Source of the DNA: Bradyrhizobium arachidis | GTDB taxonomy: Bacteria; Pseudomonadota; Alphaproteobacteria; Rhizobiales; Xanthobacteraceae | NCBI RefSeq assembly: GCF_024758505.1 | Contig: NZ_CP077970.1 | Span: 372,001-436,000, forward strand | Direction of reading: 5' to 3' | DNA length: 64,000 nt | Shown here: in pieces, positions 38,635-51,471 of the stretch | Layout of the letters: every line of letters begins with the position of its first letter | Position numbering within the stretch: the stretch's first letter is position 1 | The notes under the pieces: generated by a model | Seen by the model: the letters and a program-made list of their open reading frames with translations, nothing else | The model's database searches: none | Told to the model about the DNA's origin: nothing | Program-made: the position numbers and the translations under genes

Positions 38635-40035
38635 ATGGCTACCTACGATCTCGTCGTCATCGGCACCGGACCGGGCGGATATGTCTGCGCAGTGCGCGCA
38701 AGCCAACTCGGCATGAAAGTCGCCGTGGTGGAGAAGAACGCAACGCTCGGCGGCACCTGCCTCAATGTCGGCTGCATGCCCTCGAAGGCGCTGCTGCACG
38801 CCTCCGAGATGTTCGAGGAAGCCGCGCATTCCTTCGCCAAGATGGGCGTGTCGGTTTCCACGCCAAAGCTCGACCTGCCGGCGATGATGAACTTCAAGCA
38901 GCAGGGCATCGACGGCAACGTCAAGGGCGTCGAGTTCCTGATGAAGAAGAACAAGATCGACGTGCTGAAGGGCACCGGCAAGATTCTGGGCACCGGCAAG
39001 GTCGAAGTGTCCGCTGACGGCAAGTCGCAGGTCGTGGAAACGAAGAACATCGTGATCGCTACCGGCTCCGACATCGCGCGTCTCAAGGGCATCGAGATCG
39101 ACGAGAAGCGCATCGTGTCGTCGACCGGCGCGCTGTCGCTGGAGAAGGTGCCGCAGAGAATGCTCGTCATCGGCGCCGGCGTGATCGGCCTCGAGCTCGG
39201 GTCGGTGTGGCGCAGGCTTGGGTCCGAAGTGATGGTCGTCGAGTTCCTCGATCGCATCCTGCCCGGCATGGATGGCGAGATCGCAAAACAATTCCAGCGC
39301 ATGCTGGAAAAGCAGGGTTTTGCGTTCAAGCTTGGCTCGAAGGTCACCGGTGTCGATGCTTCCGGTAAGACGCTGCTTGCCAAAATCGAGCCGGCTGCGG
39401 GCGGCGCCGCTGAGACGATCGAGGCCGACGTCGTGCTGGTCTGCATCGGCCGCGTGCCCTTCACCGACGGCCTCGGCCTGAAGGAAGCCGGCGTTGCGCT
39501 GGACAATCGCGGCCGCGTCCAGATCGATGCGCATTTTTCGACCAACGTGAAGGGCGTCTACGCCATCGGTGACGTCGTTGCGGGCCCGATGCTGGCGCAC
39601 AAGGCCGAGGACGAGGGCGTGGCGGTCGCGGAAATTCTCGCCGGACAATCCGGCCACGTGAACTACGATGTTATCCCAGGCGTCGTGTATACCACGCCAG
39701 AAGTGTCCTCCGTCGGCAAGACCGAGGAGGAACTGAAACAGGCCGGTCAGGCTTATACTGTCGGGAAGTTTCCCTTTACCGCCAACGGACGGTCGAAGGT
39801 CAACCAGACCACCGATGGCTTTGTGAAGATTCTCGCAGATGCGAAGACCGATCGTGTGCTCGGCGTGCACATTGTCGGCCGCGAAGCCGGGGAAATGATC
39901 CATGAAGCGGTCGTTCTCATGGAATTTGGTGGCAGTGCCGAAGATCTTGCGCGCTCCTGCCATGCGCATCCGACCCGGTCGGAAGCCGTCAAGGAAGCGG
40001 CGCTTGCAGTCGGCAAGCGCGCCATCCATATGTAG
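38635..40035 (+). CDS. lpdA: Dihydrolipoyl dehydrogenase (E3)
   Basis: The FAD-dependent E3 reoxidises dihydrolipoyl groups and reduces NAD+. The 466-residue product has FAD-binding [15 protein letters not shown], the redox pair Cys42/Cys47 in [13 protein letters not shown], the NAD motif [15 protein letters not shown] and the active-site His445-Glu450 dyad in AHPTRSE. It closes the suc/odh block; its use by pyruvate or glycine systems as well is possible, but their own E3 genes may lie elsewhere. Confidence 0.97.
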   Translation: MATYDLVVIGTGPGGYVCAVRASQLGMKVAVVEKNATLGGTCLNVGCMPSKALLHASEMFEEAAHSFAKMGVSVSTPKLDLPAMMNFKQQGIDGNVKGVEFLMKKNKIDVLKGTGKILGTGKVEVSADGKSQVVETKNIVIATGSDIARLKGIEIDEKRIVSSTGALSLEKVPQRMLVIGAGVIGLELGSVWRRLGSEVMVVEFLDRILPGMDGEIAKQFQRMLEKQGFAFKLGSKVTGVDASGKTLLAKIEPAAGGAAETIEADVVLVCIGRVPFTDGLGLKEAGVALDNRGRVQIDAHFSTNVKGVYAIGDVVAGPMLAHKAEDEGVAVAEILAGQSGHVNYDVIPGVVYTTPEVSSVGKTEEELKQAGQAYTVGKFPFTANGRSKVNQTTDGFVKILADAKTDRVLGVHIVGREAGEMIHEAVVLMEFGGSAEDLARSCHAHPTRSEAVKEAALAVGKRAIHM

Positions 40036-40069
40036 GCGACGCTCGGAACCGAATCGGGCGGGACATCAC

Positions 40070-40600
40070 ATGCTGCGCCGCCTTCTTCAACCGGTCTGGG
40101 TCCTGCTTGCGATCATCTTTTTGATCGAAGCCTGGCTATGGGATCACCTCGAACCGATCGTGGCGCGGGTCGTCGCGGCGATTCCGCTCGCGGAATTCAA
40201 GCAGTGGCTGTCCGATCGCGTCGACGCGCTGTCGCCGGCGATGACGCTGATCGTATTCGCGGTCCCCATCATCCCGCTGTTTCCGCTCAAGCTGGTCGGG
40301 CTCTGGCTGCTCACCCATGAATACTGGCTGAGCGCGGTCGTCACGATCGTGTTCGCAAAGCTGCTCGGCGTCGGCGTCACCGCCTTCGTGTTCGACGTGA
40401 CGCGTCCCAAGCTCATGGAGATGGCCTGGTTCGAGAAGCTCTACGAATTCGTGCTCATGGTGCGCGCCAAGGCGACCGCGCTGGTCGAGCCGATGAAGCG
40501 GCGGATCAAGGAAGTCCTCACCGGCAACGGCGAAGGCTGGTCCGCCCGCACGCTCCGCCTGATCCAGCGCTTTCGCAAGAGCGTGCACGAGGCGCGCTGA
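40070..40600 (+). CDS. Small membrane protein downstream of lpdA
   Basis: A 176-residue hypothetical protein with an N-terminal hydrophobic span (PVWVLLAIIFLIEAWLW) and further hydrophobic stretches at about 60-78 and 87-112 (LIVFAVPIIPLFPLKLVGLWLLTHEYWLSAVVTIVFAKLLGVGVTAFVF), then a basic amphipathic C-terminus. It starts 34 bases after lpdA on the same strand, so it may be co-transcribed. I recognise no named family; the pattern of spans is kept in Bradyrhizobium-type proteins as far as I can tell, but this is not verified. Confidence 0.7.
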   Translation: MLRRLLQPVWVLLAIIFLIEAWLWDHLEPIVARVVAAIPLAEFKQWLSDRVDALSPAMTLIVFAVPIIPLFPLKLVGLWLLTHEYWLSAVVTIVFAKLLGVGVTAFVFDVTRPKLMEMAWFEKLYEFVLMVRAKATALVEPMKRRIKEVLTGNGEGWSARTLRLIQRFRKSVHEAR

Positions 40601-40619
40601 TCAATCCAAATGTTTCACC

Positions 40620-40749
40620 GTCACCCCCGCGCAACGGCGAAGCCGTTGTCGCTGGAGGTGGCCGCTTGTTCAGCGGCCCTCGAAGGGCGACGGCCCGGCT
40701 GCATCCCCACGCGACGCGTTGCGTCGCATGGCTCGCGCCTCAGGATGAC
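40620..40749. repeat. Degenerate GTCA-type palindromic element
   Basis: The ends GTCACCC (40620-40626) and GGATGAC (40743-40749) with several inner hairpins (for example GGCCGCTTGTTCAGCGGCC and CGCGACGCGTTGCGTCGC) mark a divergent member of the same repeat group. It lies between the convergent genes at 40070 and 40771. Confidence 0.6.
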
Positions 40750-40770
40750 GGGACGAGCAGCGTTATCCCT

Positions 40771-41361
40771 TCAATGTAAATGCAAGAAATGCGGCATCCA
40801 CAGGCCGAGCGCCGTCATGCCCAGGCCTGCGATTGTCAGCAGCCCGGCCACCCAGGCGAGCGCGAGCATGCCGGTGATGATGGTGGCCGAGGCCAGCACG
40901 ATGCCGATCTGGAAGGCGGCCGAAGCGAGCTCGAAGTGATGGTACTTTGCCGTCGCTTCGTCGCGTAGGTGTTCGGCGTGCTTGGCCTTCTCGGCCAGTT
41001 GCTCGGTGCCTTCGCCGGTCTCCGGCTCGGAGCGGTAGCGCGCCGCGGTCTTCGTCCAGTCGTCGATCTGCTTCTGCACCGTAGCCTTGCGGGCGTCGTC
41101 AGTAGCGGCGCCGAGCTCGAGCTTGCCCTGGTCGGCGGCGACCTGCACGACGGTGCGGCGGATGCTCTTGGCCTGGAAGAACGCCCAGAGGTTGGACGCC
41201 TCGACATTCTTGCTGATCGATTCGGTTTGCGCCCCCTTGCCCAGCGTCTCCGAGATCGCGAGGAACAGCGCCAGCACGGCGATCAGAAGGGCAATCTTCC
41301 GGCTCGAGCCGGACGCGTGCTCGGCGTGCTCGGCATGCTCCATGCTTTCATGTGCGCTCAT
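40771..41361 (-). CDS. DUF4337 membrane protein
   Basis: A 196-residue protein matching DUF4337. It has an N-terminal His/Glu-rich leader (HESMEHAEHAEHASG), one span at about 20-38 (IALLIAVLALFLAISET), the family core SNLWAFFQAKSIRRTVVQVAAD, a soluble helical region and two C-terminal spans (FELASAAFQIGIVLASATIITGMLALAWVAGLLTIAGLGMTALGLWM). Function unknown. The start ATG at 41361 has AGGAGG six bases upstream; an adjacent ATG at 41364 is too close to that motif. Confidence 0.82.
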   Translation of the reverse strand: MSAHESMEHAEHAEHASGSSRKIALLIAVLALFLAISETLGKGAQTESISKNVEASNLWAFFQAKSIRRTVVQVAADQGKLELGAATDDARKATVQKQIDDWTKTAARYRSEPETGEGTEQLAEKAKHAEHLRDEATAKYHHFELASAAFQIGIVLASATIITGMLALAWVAGLLTIAGLGMTALGLWMPHFLHLH

Positions 41362-41501
41362 CATGTCCCTCCTGCCTCGGTCGCCCACGATTGACCGAAC
41401 CGCGGCGTCCGCGCAAGAGGGATGGCGACTGTGACACTGTTATGTCCGGGTGCTCTCTCGCGTCGTGGCTCGTTTCGCAGAGCCGGGAGATGAACAAACA
41501 T

Positions 41502-42470
41502 TCACCGCCGCGGATGCGCCGAGGCGTAGACTTCCAGAAGCCGCTCGGAATCGATGCCGGTATAGACCTGCGTGGTTGAGAGCGAGGAATGGCCGAGCAA
41601 TTCCTGGATCGCGCGTAAGTCCCCGCCGCGCGACAAGAGATGCGTGGCGAAGGAATGGCGCAGCGCATGCGGCGTGGCAGAGTCGGGCAGGCCGAGCGCG
41701 CCACGCAGGCGCTCCATCGCGAGCTGGATGATGCGCGGGCTCAAGGGGCCGCCGCGCGCGCCGACGAAGACCGGGCCCTCCGGCGGCAGCGGATAGGGGC
41801 ACATGCCGGCATAGTCCTGCACCAGCGCCAGCACGTTCTGCAGCACCGGCACCATGCGGGTCTTGTTGCCTTTGCCGGTGACGATGAGCACGTCGCCTTC
41901 GCCGGGGCGCGGCACGTCGCGGCGCTTCAAGCCGAGCGCTTCGGAGATGCGCAGGCCCGACCCGTACAAGAGCGCCATCACCGCGGCGTCGCGCACCAAG
42001 ATCCAGGTCTCGCGCTCCTCGCCCGCGCGCTCGTCGGCATCGGCCAGGCGTTTTGCCGAGGCCATCGGCAGCGGCTTTGGCAGGCTTTTTGCGACTTTTG
42101 GCGCGCGAATGGCGGAGAGCGCTCCGACCTTGCCCTTGCCTTCGCGTTCGAGGAAGCGGCCGAATGAGCGCAGGCCCGCAAGCGCCCGCATCAGCGAGCG
42201 GCCGGCAATGTCGTCGGCGCGGCGCATCGCCATGAAGGCCCTGATATCGGTTGCCTCCAGCGCCGCAAAACGCTTAAGCGTCACGCGCTCGCCCCAATGC
42301 GCACAGAGGAAATCGAGGCACTGTCTGAGATCGCGGGCATAGGCTTCCAGCGTCTTCGGCGACAGTCGCCGTTCGGCGCCGAGATGCGACAGCCAGCGCG
42401 CCATCTCCAGCGCGACCGTGTGGTCGGCGGAGGGAAGCTCGATTGCCTGCGCGGTGGTCGCTTTGCTCAT
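41502..42470 (-). CDS. xerC: Tyrosine recombinase XerC
   Basis: XerC resolves chromosome dimers at dif together with XerD. The 322-residue protein has an N-terminal SAM-like core-binding domain (about 15-120) and the catalytic tyrosine-recombinase set Arg174 (GLRISEAL), Lys200, His268 and Arg271 (HALRHSF), His294 (LGHSS) and Tyr303 (TTQVYTG). It is divergent from priA, the normal neighbour of xerC in this order. No integrase-like attachment site or mobile element surrounds it, which supports housekeeping XerC over a phage integrase. Confidence 0.93.
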   Translation of the reverse strand: MSKATTAQAIELPSADHTVALEMARWLSHLGAERRLSPKTLEAYARDLRQCLDFLCAHWGERVTLKRFAALEATDIRAFMAMRRADDIAGRSLMRALAGLRSFGRFLEREGKGKVGALSAIRAPKVAKSLPKPLPMASAKRLADADERAGEERETWILVRDAAVMALLYGSGLRISEALGLKRRDVPRPGEGDVLIVTGKGNKTRMVPVLQNVLALVQDYAGMCPYPLPPEGPVFVGARGGPLSPRIIQLAMERLRGALGLPDSATPHALRHSFATHLLSRGGDLRAIQELLGHSSLSTTQVYTGIDSERLLEVYASAHPRR

Positions 42471-42595
42471 GAGGTCTGGACGCGGTGATTCCCAAGGATA
42501 CGTCGCAAGAGTATATCGCATCACACTCGTTTATCGTTCGCTAAGGCCGCTTTGCGGCGCTAGCCTTAGGCCTCTCAGGGTTCCGATTCTCACAC

Positions 42596-44803
42596 ATGGA
42601 TCACGCCTCGCGCACCGCTCCTCCGGCCGCTTCGACCCGCATGGTCGACGTGCTGGTGCCGGTCGCGCTCGACCAGACCTATTCCTATCGCGTGCCGCGC
42701 GGCATGGAGCTGAAGGCCGGCGACCTCGTCGGCGTGCCGCTCGGGCCCCGCGAGGTGCTGGCGGTGGTGTGGGCGGAAAACGCCAATCCCGATCCGCGCC
42801 TGCACAACCGGCTGAAGGACGTCAGCGAAAAGCTCGAGGTGCAACCGCTCAAGGGCGAGCTGCGCTCGCTGGTCGACTGGGTCGCCAACTATACGCTCGG
42901 CCCGCGCGGCATGGTGCTGCGCATGTGCCTGCGCATGGGCGAAAATCTCGGCCCCGAGCGGCTGCGCGCCGGCGTGCGGCTGGTCGGCGATCCGCCGCGG
43001 CGGCTGACGCCGGCCCGGCGCCGCGTGATCGAGGTGCTGTCGGACCGGCTGCTGCACGGCAAGTCGGAAGCGGCCAAGGAGGCCGGCGTCTCCGCGGGCG
43101 TCATCGACGGCCTGGTCGACGAAGGCACGCTCACCATCGAGCCGCTGCCACCGCCGCCTCCGCCGCCGGCACCCGATCCCGCCTACGGCCAGCCGGATTT
43201 CACGCCGGTCCAGCGCGGCGCAGTGGATGCGATGCGCGCGCTCGCGGCCAACGGCACCTTCCACGTCGCGCTGCTCGACGGCGTCACCGGCTCCGGCAAG
43301 ACCGAGGTCTATTTCGAGGCGGTCGCCGAAACCATCCGGCGTGGCAAGCAGTCGCTGATCCTGATGCCGGAGATCGCGCTCACCGGCCAGTTTCTCGACC
43401 GTTTTGCGCAGCGCTTTGGCGTGCGGCCGCTGGAATGGCATTCCGAGCTCACGCCGCGCACCCGCGCGCGCAACTGGGCGGCGATATCGGAGGGCAGCGC
43501 ATCGGTCGTGGTCGGTGCGCGCTCGGCGCTGTTTCTGCCCTATGCCGATCTCGGCCTCATCGTCGTCGATGAGGAGCACGACCAGGCCTACAAGCAGGAC
43601 GACGGCGTGCACTACCACGCTCGCGACATGGCGGTGGTGCGCGCGCATATCGCAAAAATCCCGATCGTGCTGGCGTCTGCGACGCCCTCGGTCGAGTCAG
43701 AGGTGAACGCGCGAAAAGGCCGCTACCAGCGCATCGCGCTGCCGTCGCGCTTCGGCGGCCAGCACATGCCGCATATCGAGGCGATCGACCTGCGCCGCGA
43801 GCAACCAGCGCGCGGCCGCTTCATCTCGCCGCGACTCGCCGGCGAGATGAAAGCCGCGATCGAACGGCGGGAACAGTCGCTGTTGTTCCTCAACCGCCGC
43901 GGCTACGCGCCGCTGACGCTGTGCCGCGCCTGCGGCCATCGCTTCGCCTGCACCATCTGCGATGCCTGGCTGGTCGATCATCGCTTTCGTCAGCGCCTGG
44001 TCTGTCACCATTGCGGCTTCTCGATGCCGCGCCCGCCGGCCTGTCCGCATTGCGCGGCCGAGGAATCGCTGGTCGCGGTCGGCCCCGGTGTCGAGCGCCT
44101 GCAGGAAGAGGCGGCGGCGCTGTTTCCCGAGGCGCGCACCATGGTGCTGTCGAGCGATCTCATCACCTCGATCGAGACCATGCGCTCCGAGCTCAGCGAG
44201 ATCGCGGAGGGTCGCGTCGACATCATCATCGGCACGCAGCTCGTCGCAAAGGGCCACAATTTCCCGCGGCTCAACCTCGTCGGCGTGGTCGATGCGGATC
44301 TCGGCCTGTCCAACGGGGATCCGCGCGCCGCCGAGCGCACCTGGCAATTGCTCAACCAGGTGATCGGCCGTGCCGGCCGCGAGCAGGGCCGCGGCGTCGG
44401 GTATCTGCAGACGCATCAGCCCGAGCATCCCGTGATGAAGGCGCTGATCGCCTGCGACCGCGAGGCGTTCTATGCCAGCGAAATCGACCTGCGCGAACGC
44501 ACGCTCTATCCGCCATTCGGGCGGCTCGCGAGCCTGATCATTTCGGCAGGGGATCGTCCGAGCGCAGAAGGTTTTGCGCGCCGGCTCGTCACCTTGGCGC
44601 CGCGCGACGAGCGCGTGGTGGTGCTGGGCCCCGCGGAAGCGCCGCTCGCCGTGATCAAGGGCCGCTACCGCTTCCGCGTCCTGGTGAAATCGGCGCGCGG
44701 CTTCGATCTCTCCGACTATTTGCGGAACTGGCTCGCACTGGGTCCGAAGACCAAGGGCAATCTCAAGCTCGAGGTCGACGTCGATCCGCAGAGCTTTTTG
44801 TAA
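42596..44803 (+). CDS. priA: Primosomal replication protein N' (PriA helicase)
   Basis: PriA restarts stalled forks by loading DnaB. The 735-residue product has the N-terminal DNA-binding domain (VDVLVPVALDQTYSYRVPRGMELKAGDLVGVPLG), a helicase core with Walker A GVTGSGKTEVYF and a DEEH box (IVVDEEHDQAYKQDDG), and a cysteine-rich zinc-binding region with eight Cys (CRACGHRFACTIC, CHHCGFSMPRPPACPHC). An Ala/Pro stretch (PPPPPPPAPDPA) links the first parts. It is divergent from xerC and followed by a repeat. Confidence 0.96.
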   Translation: MDHASRTAPPAASTRMVDVLVPVALDQTYSYRVPRGMELKAGDLVGVPLGPREVLAVVWAENANPDPRLHNRLKDVSEKLEVQPLKGELRSLVDWVANYTLGPRGMVLRMCLRMGENLGPERLRAGVRLVGDPPRRLTPARRRVIEVLSDRLLHGKSEAAKEAGVSAGVIDGLVDEGTLTIEPLPPPPPPPAPDPAYGQPDFTPVQRGAVDAMRALAANGTFHVALLDGVTGSGKTEVYFEAVAETIRRGKQSLILMPEIALTGQFLDRFAQRFGVRPLEWHSELTPRTRARNWAAISEGSASVVVGARSALFLPYADLGLIVVDEEHDQAYKQDDGVHYHARDMAVVRAHIAKIPIVLASATPSVESEVNARKGRYQRIALPSRFGGQHMPHIEAIDLRREQPARGRFISPRLAGEMKAAIERREQSLLFLNRRGYAPLTLCRACGHRFACTICDAWLVDHRFRQRLVCHHCGFSMPRPPACPHCAAEESLVAVGPGVERLQEEAAALFPEARTMVLSSDLITSIETMRSELSEIAEGRVDIIIGTQLVAKGHNFPRLNLVGVVDADLGLSNGDPRAAERTWQLLNQVIGRAGREQGRGVGYLQTHQPEHPVMKALIACDREAFYASEIDLRERTLYPPFGRLASLIISAGDRPSAEGFARRLVTLAPRDERVVVLGPAEAPLAVIKGRYRFRVLVKSARGFDLSDYLRNWLALGPKTKGNLKLEVDVDPQSFL

Positions 44804-44829
44804 GAGCTACCGCGGCCACAACCTCCGTC

Positions 44830-44936
44830 GTCATTCCGGGGCGCGCCGTGAGGCGCGGGCCCGGAATCCATTTCACCACAGACTCTGTAGCCCGATGGTT
44901 TCCGGGCCCGCGCCAAGTGGCGCGTCCCGGAATGAC
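44830..44936. repeat. CGGAATC-type palindromic repeat, copy 3
   Basis: The arms GTCATTCCGGG (44830-44840) and CCCGGAATGAC (44926-44936) are inverted repeats, with GGGCCCGGAATCCA and TTTCCGGGCCC inside. It starts 26 bases after the priA stop, followed immediately by the shared terminator. Confidence 0.88.
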
Positions 44937-44950
44937 GGAGGGCGACGAAA

Positions 44951-44984
44951 AAGCCCGCCGTCCCCCAAGACGGCGGGCTTGTTT
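44951..44984. terminator. Bidirectional terminator between priA and rlpA
   Basis: AAGCCCGCCGTC (44951-44962) and GACGGCGGGCTT (44969-44980) form a perfect 12-bp stem. On the minus strand the stem is followed by TTTTT, so it is strongest for rlpA; on the plus strand the tract is GTTTC, weaker for priA. Confidence 0.88.
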
Positions 44985-45034
44985 CACGCACGTATGTTGC
45001 GCTCGCGTGTGTGTGAGGCGCGTCGGACGACGCG

Positions 45035-45529
45035 TTAGGAGACGACCTCGGCGGTGACGCGGCCGACGCCGGCGCCAGTCAGGCCGATGGCGCGGGCTGC
45101 GCCGGTGGAGAGGTCGAGGACACGGCCGCGAATGAACGGGCCACGGTCATTGATGGTGACGACGACGCTTTGGCCACGATGGGTCACGCGCAGCTTGGTG
45201 CCGAAGGGCAGCGAGCGGTGCGCCGCGGTCATGGCGTTCTGGTTGAAGCGCGCCCCGGAGGCGGTCCGGGAACCGGACTCGTTGCCGTAATAGGAAGCCA
45301 TGCCGGAGAAGGAATGTCCGGAGCCCGAGGTCGGTGTCATCGACGCATTGGCGTTCTGCCAGTCGGAACCTTGGCCCTGGACTTTGCTGGCGTGGTGATG
45401 GTGATGCCGGTGGTGCCTCGACTTGGCCGAAGCTTCGGTGGCAGTTCCACCGACCAGAAGAGTTGCGGCGACAACCGCGAGCGCCGTGCGGGGCCGGGTT
45501 ACGCGTCCCAGCGGTTTCAATGACAGCAT
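45035..45529 (-). CDS. rlpA: Septal ring lytic transglycosylase-type RlpA protein
   Basis: RlpA-like proteins bind or cleave denuded peptidoglycan glycans at septa. The 164-residue product has a signal peptide (about 1-35), a striking histidine tract RHHRHHHHH at 38-46, a Ser/Gly linker and a double-psi beta-barrel domain (GMASYYGNESGSRTASGARFNQNAMTAAHRSLPFGTKLRVTHRGQSVVVTINDRGPF, ending GRVLDLSTGAARAIGLTGAG). There is no lipobox and no SPOR domain, so it is a short secreted RlpA-like protein. A CtrA-type site lies about 180 bases upstream. Confidence 0.88.
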   Translation of the reverse strand: MLSLKPLGRVTRPRTALAVVAATLLVGGTATEASAKSRHHRHHHHHASKVQGQGSDWQNANASMTPTSGSGHSFSGMASYYGNESGSRTASGARFNQNAMTAAHRSLPFGTKLRVTHRGQSVVVTINDRGPFIRGRVLDLSTGAARAIGLTGAGVGRVTAEVVS

Positions 45530-46175
45530 TTAACAGTCCCTGTACCAGTATTGCCACATATGTGGCCAGTGGAGCCCCCGTAAGTTTGCGAGCGCTAGGC
45601 CGTTTCCGTTCGCAATGCGGCATGAATTGGGCAGTAAACCCGGTATGGTGCGTAACGAAATATCTTGCGGCGTGATTCAGATTATCAGCGAATGTTCCGT
45701 AATCTTTCGCTTTAACGAATCATTAACCAGCTCAATACTTACGAATACTGTAAAGATAAGTTATTTCTCCGCTTATTCAGAATTCGGTAAGTAATCAGCC
45801 AAGTGAAACAAAACGCCGCGCCGTCACGGCTCTGCGAGCCGTGTTCATGGCCGCTATGCGCTGGCGGCAGGAACCAATGGGACTTAGCCGGCCGCGGACC
45901 GCTCGCGCGGTTGAACCAAAATGTGGCGGCGCCGACATCGGGAGCGGTCGCCGACGTCATCAACATGCGGACCGAGGACGCAGCCTTTAATTTGGCGTCA
46001 TGTTGCACCTGCGCGCCTGCCATGCTAGCAAAGCGCCGATTTTAACGAGCCCGGCGCGTCCTGTGCCGGTCGAAAATCGAAGTCCCGCTTGAATTCCAAG
46101 GGCTTGGATCGCTTGGCGCCGCTTCCGTGGCGACGGTTTTTCCCTTGCGAATTTGACAGCTAAAAGAGCGCGTCT
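45530..46175. other. 646-bp divergent intergenic region between rlpA and atpH
   Basis: No gene is convincing here; a short open stretch at 45803-46045 lacks homology and a ribosome site. The rlpA side is A/T-rich and carries the CtrA-like site. A CACGGCTC/GAGCCGTG hairpin lies at 45829-45847. The atp promoter must be in the right half, but I see no clear -35/-10 pair; TTGACA at 46154 is too close to the atpH start to serve as -35 of a leader. Confidence 0.45.
45712..45727 (-). promoter_or_regulatory. CtrA-type site with internal GANTC, upstream of rlpA
   Basis: TTAACGAATCATTAAC is an exact match to the alphaproteobacterial CtrA consensus TTAA-N7-TTAAC. The spacer contains GAATC (45717-45721), a CcrM GANTC methylation site; another GATTC is at 45674-45678. 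The site lies 183 bases upstream of the rlpA start codon and 449 bases from atpH, so rlpA is the more likely target. Site function is inference. Confidence 0.6.
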
Positions 46176-48265
<2,090 letters not shown>

Positions 48266-48273
48266 GACTACGG

Positions 48274-48357
48274 CGTCATGGCCGGGCTCGTCCCGGCCAT
48301 CCACGTCTTTGACGTGGAATGTAAGGCGTGGATGCCCGGGACAGGCCCGGGCATGAC
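48274..48357. repeat. GTCATG-type palindromic element between atpA and atpG
   Basis: The ends GTCATGGCCGGG and CCCGGGCATGAC are inverted repeats, with CCACGTC-TTT-GACGTGG in the centre and GGATGCCCGGGACAGGCCCGGGCATG on the right. It begins 9 bases after the atpA stop inside the atp operon. Confidence 0.85.
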
Positions 48358-48413
48358 GACAGGGATAGCTAGCGGCTTGATCCTAAGGATCGAACCGTCG
48401 GGGTGAACGAAGA

Positions 48414-49289
48414 ATGGCGTCACTTAAAGACATGCGGGTCCGCATCGCCTCCACCAAGGCGACGCAGAAGATCACCAAGGCTATGCAGATGGTGGCAGCG
48501 TCGCGGTTGCGCCGTGCCCAGCAGGCGGCCGAAGCGGCGCGGCCCTATGCCGACAAGATGGCGGCTGTCATCGCCAACATCGCCACCGCGGCAGCAGGCT
48601 CGCCCGGTGCACCGAAACTGCTTGGCGGCACCGGCAAGGATCAGGTTCACCTCCTTCTCGTCTGCACCGGCGAGCGCGGTCTGTCCGGCGCCTTCAACTC
48701 CTCGATCGTGCGCCTCGCGCGCGAGCGCGCGCAGGCGTTGATCGCGGAGGGCAAGGAAGTGAAATTCTTCTGCGTCGGCCGCAAAGGTTACGAGCAGCTC
48801 CGCCGCCTCTACGACAAGCAGATCGTCGAGCATCTCGACCTGCGCAGCGTTCGCCAGCTCGGCTTCGTCAATGCCGAGGACATCGCCAAGAAGGTGCTGG
48901 CCCGGTTCGATGCCGGCGAGTTCGACGTCTGCACGCTGTTCTACGCGCAGTTCAAGTCGGTGATCGCCCAGGTCCCCACCGCGCAGCAGATCATTCCGCT
49001 GGCCGTGGAAGAAAAGGCGGCGAACGCGCCGTCGACGTCCTACGAATATGAGCCGGAGGAGGACGAACTCCTCTCCCGCCTGCTGCCGCGCAACATCGCG
49101 GTGCAGATCTTCCGCGCGCTGCTGGAAAACAACGCCTCGTTCTATGGTGCGCAGATGAGCTCGATGGACAACGCCACCCGCAACGCCGGCGAAATGATCC
49201 GCAAGCAAACCCAGATCTACAACCGAACCCGTCAAGCCCAGATCACCAAGGAGCTGATCGAGATCATCTCCGGCGCCGAGGCGGTCTGA
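48414..49289 (+). CDS. atpG: F1F0 ATP synthase subunit gamma
   Basis: The rotating central-stalk subunit. The 291-residue protein has the conserved N-terminus [35 protein letters not shown], the C-terminal [43 protein letters not shown] and the middle insertion region. Its place between atpA and atpD is normal. A gap of 45 bases leads to atpD. Confidence 0.96.
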   Translation: MASLKDMRVRIASTKATQKITKAMQMVAASRLRRAQQAAEAARPYADKMAAVIANIATAAAGSPGAPKLLGGTGKDQVHLLLVCTGERGLSGAFNSSIVRLARERAQALIAEGKEVKFFCVGRKGYEQLRRLYDKQIVEHLDLRSVRQLGFVNAEDIAKKVLARFDAGEFDVCTLFYAQFKSVIAQVPTAQQIIPLAVEEKAANAPSTSYEYEPEEDELLSRLLPRNIAVQIFRALLENNASFYGAQMSSMDNATRNAGEMIRKQTQIYNRTRQAQITKELIEIISGAEAV

Positions 49290-50780
<1,491 letters not shown>

Positions 50781-50793
50781 GCTTTCACGTCTC

Positions 50794-50898
50794 GTCATCG
50801 CCGGGCAAAAGCGCGAAGCGCGTCTTCAAGCAAATGCCCCGGCGATCCATCGAGATGGAGCTTAGCTGATGGACCCGCGGGTCAAGCCCGCGGGTGAC
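50794..50898. repeat. GTCATC-type palindromic element between atpD and atpC
   Basis: The element starts with GTCATCGCCGGGC, contains CCCCGGCGATCCATCGA, and ends with GGACCCGCGGGTCAAGCCCGCGGGTGAC, which has a perfect ACCCGCGGG/CCCGCGGGT inner stem. It begins 14 bases after the atpD stop and is the second such element inside the atp operon. Confidence 0.8.
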
Positions 50899-50921
50899 AA
50901 GCGGAAAATAACGGACACATC

Positions 50922-51329
50922 ATGGCCACCTTCCACTTCGATCTCGTCTCTCCTGAAAAGCTCGCCTTCTCCGGCGAGGTCGATCAGGTCGACATTCCCG
51001 GCTACGAAGGTGATTTCGGCGTGCTCGCGGGCCACGCGCCCGTTGTGGCTGCGATGCGGCCCGGCATTTTGACCATCATTGCGGGCGGTCAGAAGCAGAA
51101 GGTGATCGTGCTTGGCGGTCTCGCCGAGGTCTCTGACGATCGACTGACTGTCCTGGCCGACGTTGCCACGTCTCTCGATGAGCTCGATCACGCGCAATTC
51201 GCCGACACCATTGCCGAGATGGAAACCAAGCTGGCCGAGAAGGAAGGCCACGAGCTCGATCTCGCGATCACGCGGCTCGACAACTACAAGAAGATCCAGC
51301 AGCAGCTGTCTTCGACAGCGATGCACTGA
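50922..51329 (+). CDS. atpC: F1F0 ATP synthase subunit epsilon
   Basis: The epsilon subunit regulates rotation and completes the central stalk. The 135-residue product has the N-terminal beta-sandwich ([46 protein letters not shown]) and a C-terminal helical hairpin. It is the last gene of the operon. The gene after it on the same strand (a cyclase) is 142 bases away and has no known link to ATP synthesis. Confidence 0.96.
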   Translation: MATFHFDLVSPEKLAFSGEVDQVDIPGYEGDFGVLAGHAPVVAAMRPGILTIIAGGQKQKVIVLGGLAEVSDDRLTVLADVATSLDELDHAQFADTIAEMETKLAEKEGHELDLAITRLDNYKKIQQQLSSTAMH

Positions 51330-51471
51330 TCGGGCTGCTACAGCCGATTCCTTACGAATAACGGTTCAAATCGGCGCTCGTCACGATGGTGGCGGGCGCC
51401 GAAAGCTTGTTGCACCCCGGTTGCGTTAGCGGCATTCTGCCGCGGAACTCGATGGTTCGGGGCTTGTGCAG

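Noticed and set aside
41502..42470. Possibility that the tyrosine recombinase is a phage or island integrase
   Set aside because: Divergent from priA as in many alphaproteobacteria, no adjacent tRNA, att-like repeat or mobile genes, and sequence fits XerC.
45803..46045. An 80-codon plus-strand frame in the rlpA-atpH gap
   Set aside because: No homology, no ribosome binding site, many Cys and mixed composition; position in a region expected to hold promoters.
46154..46175. TTGACA just before atpH as a -35 element
   Set aside because: Only about 20 bases from the GTG start, leaving no room for a -10 and leader.
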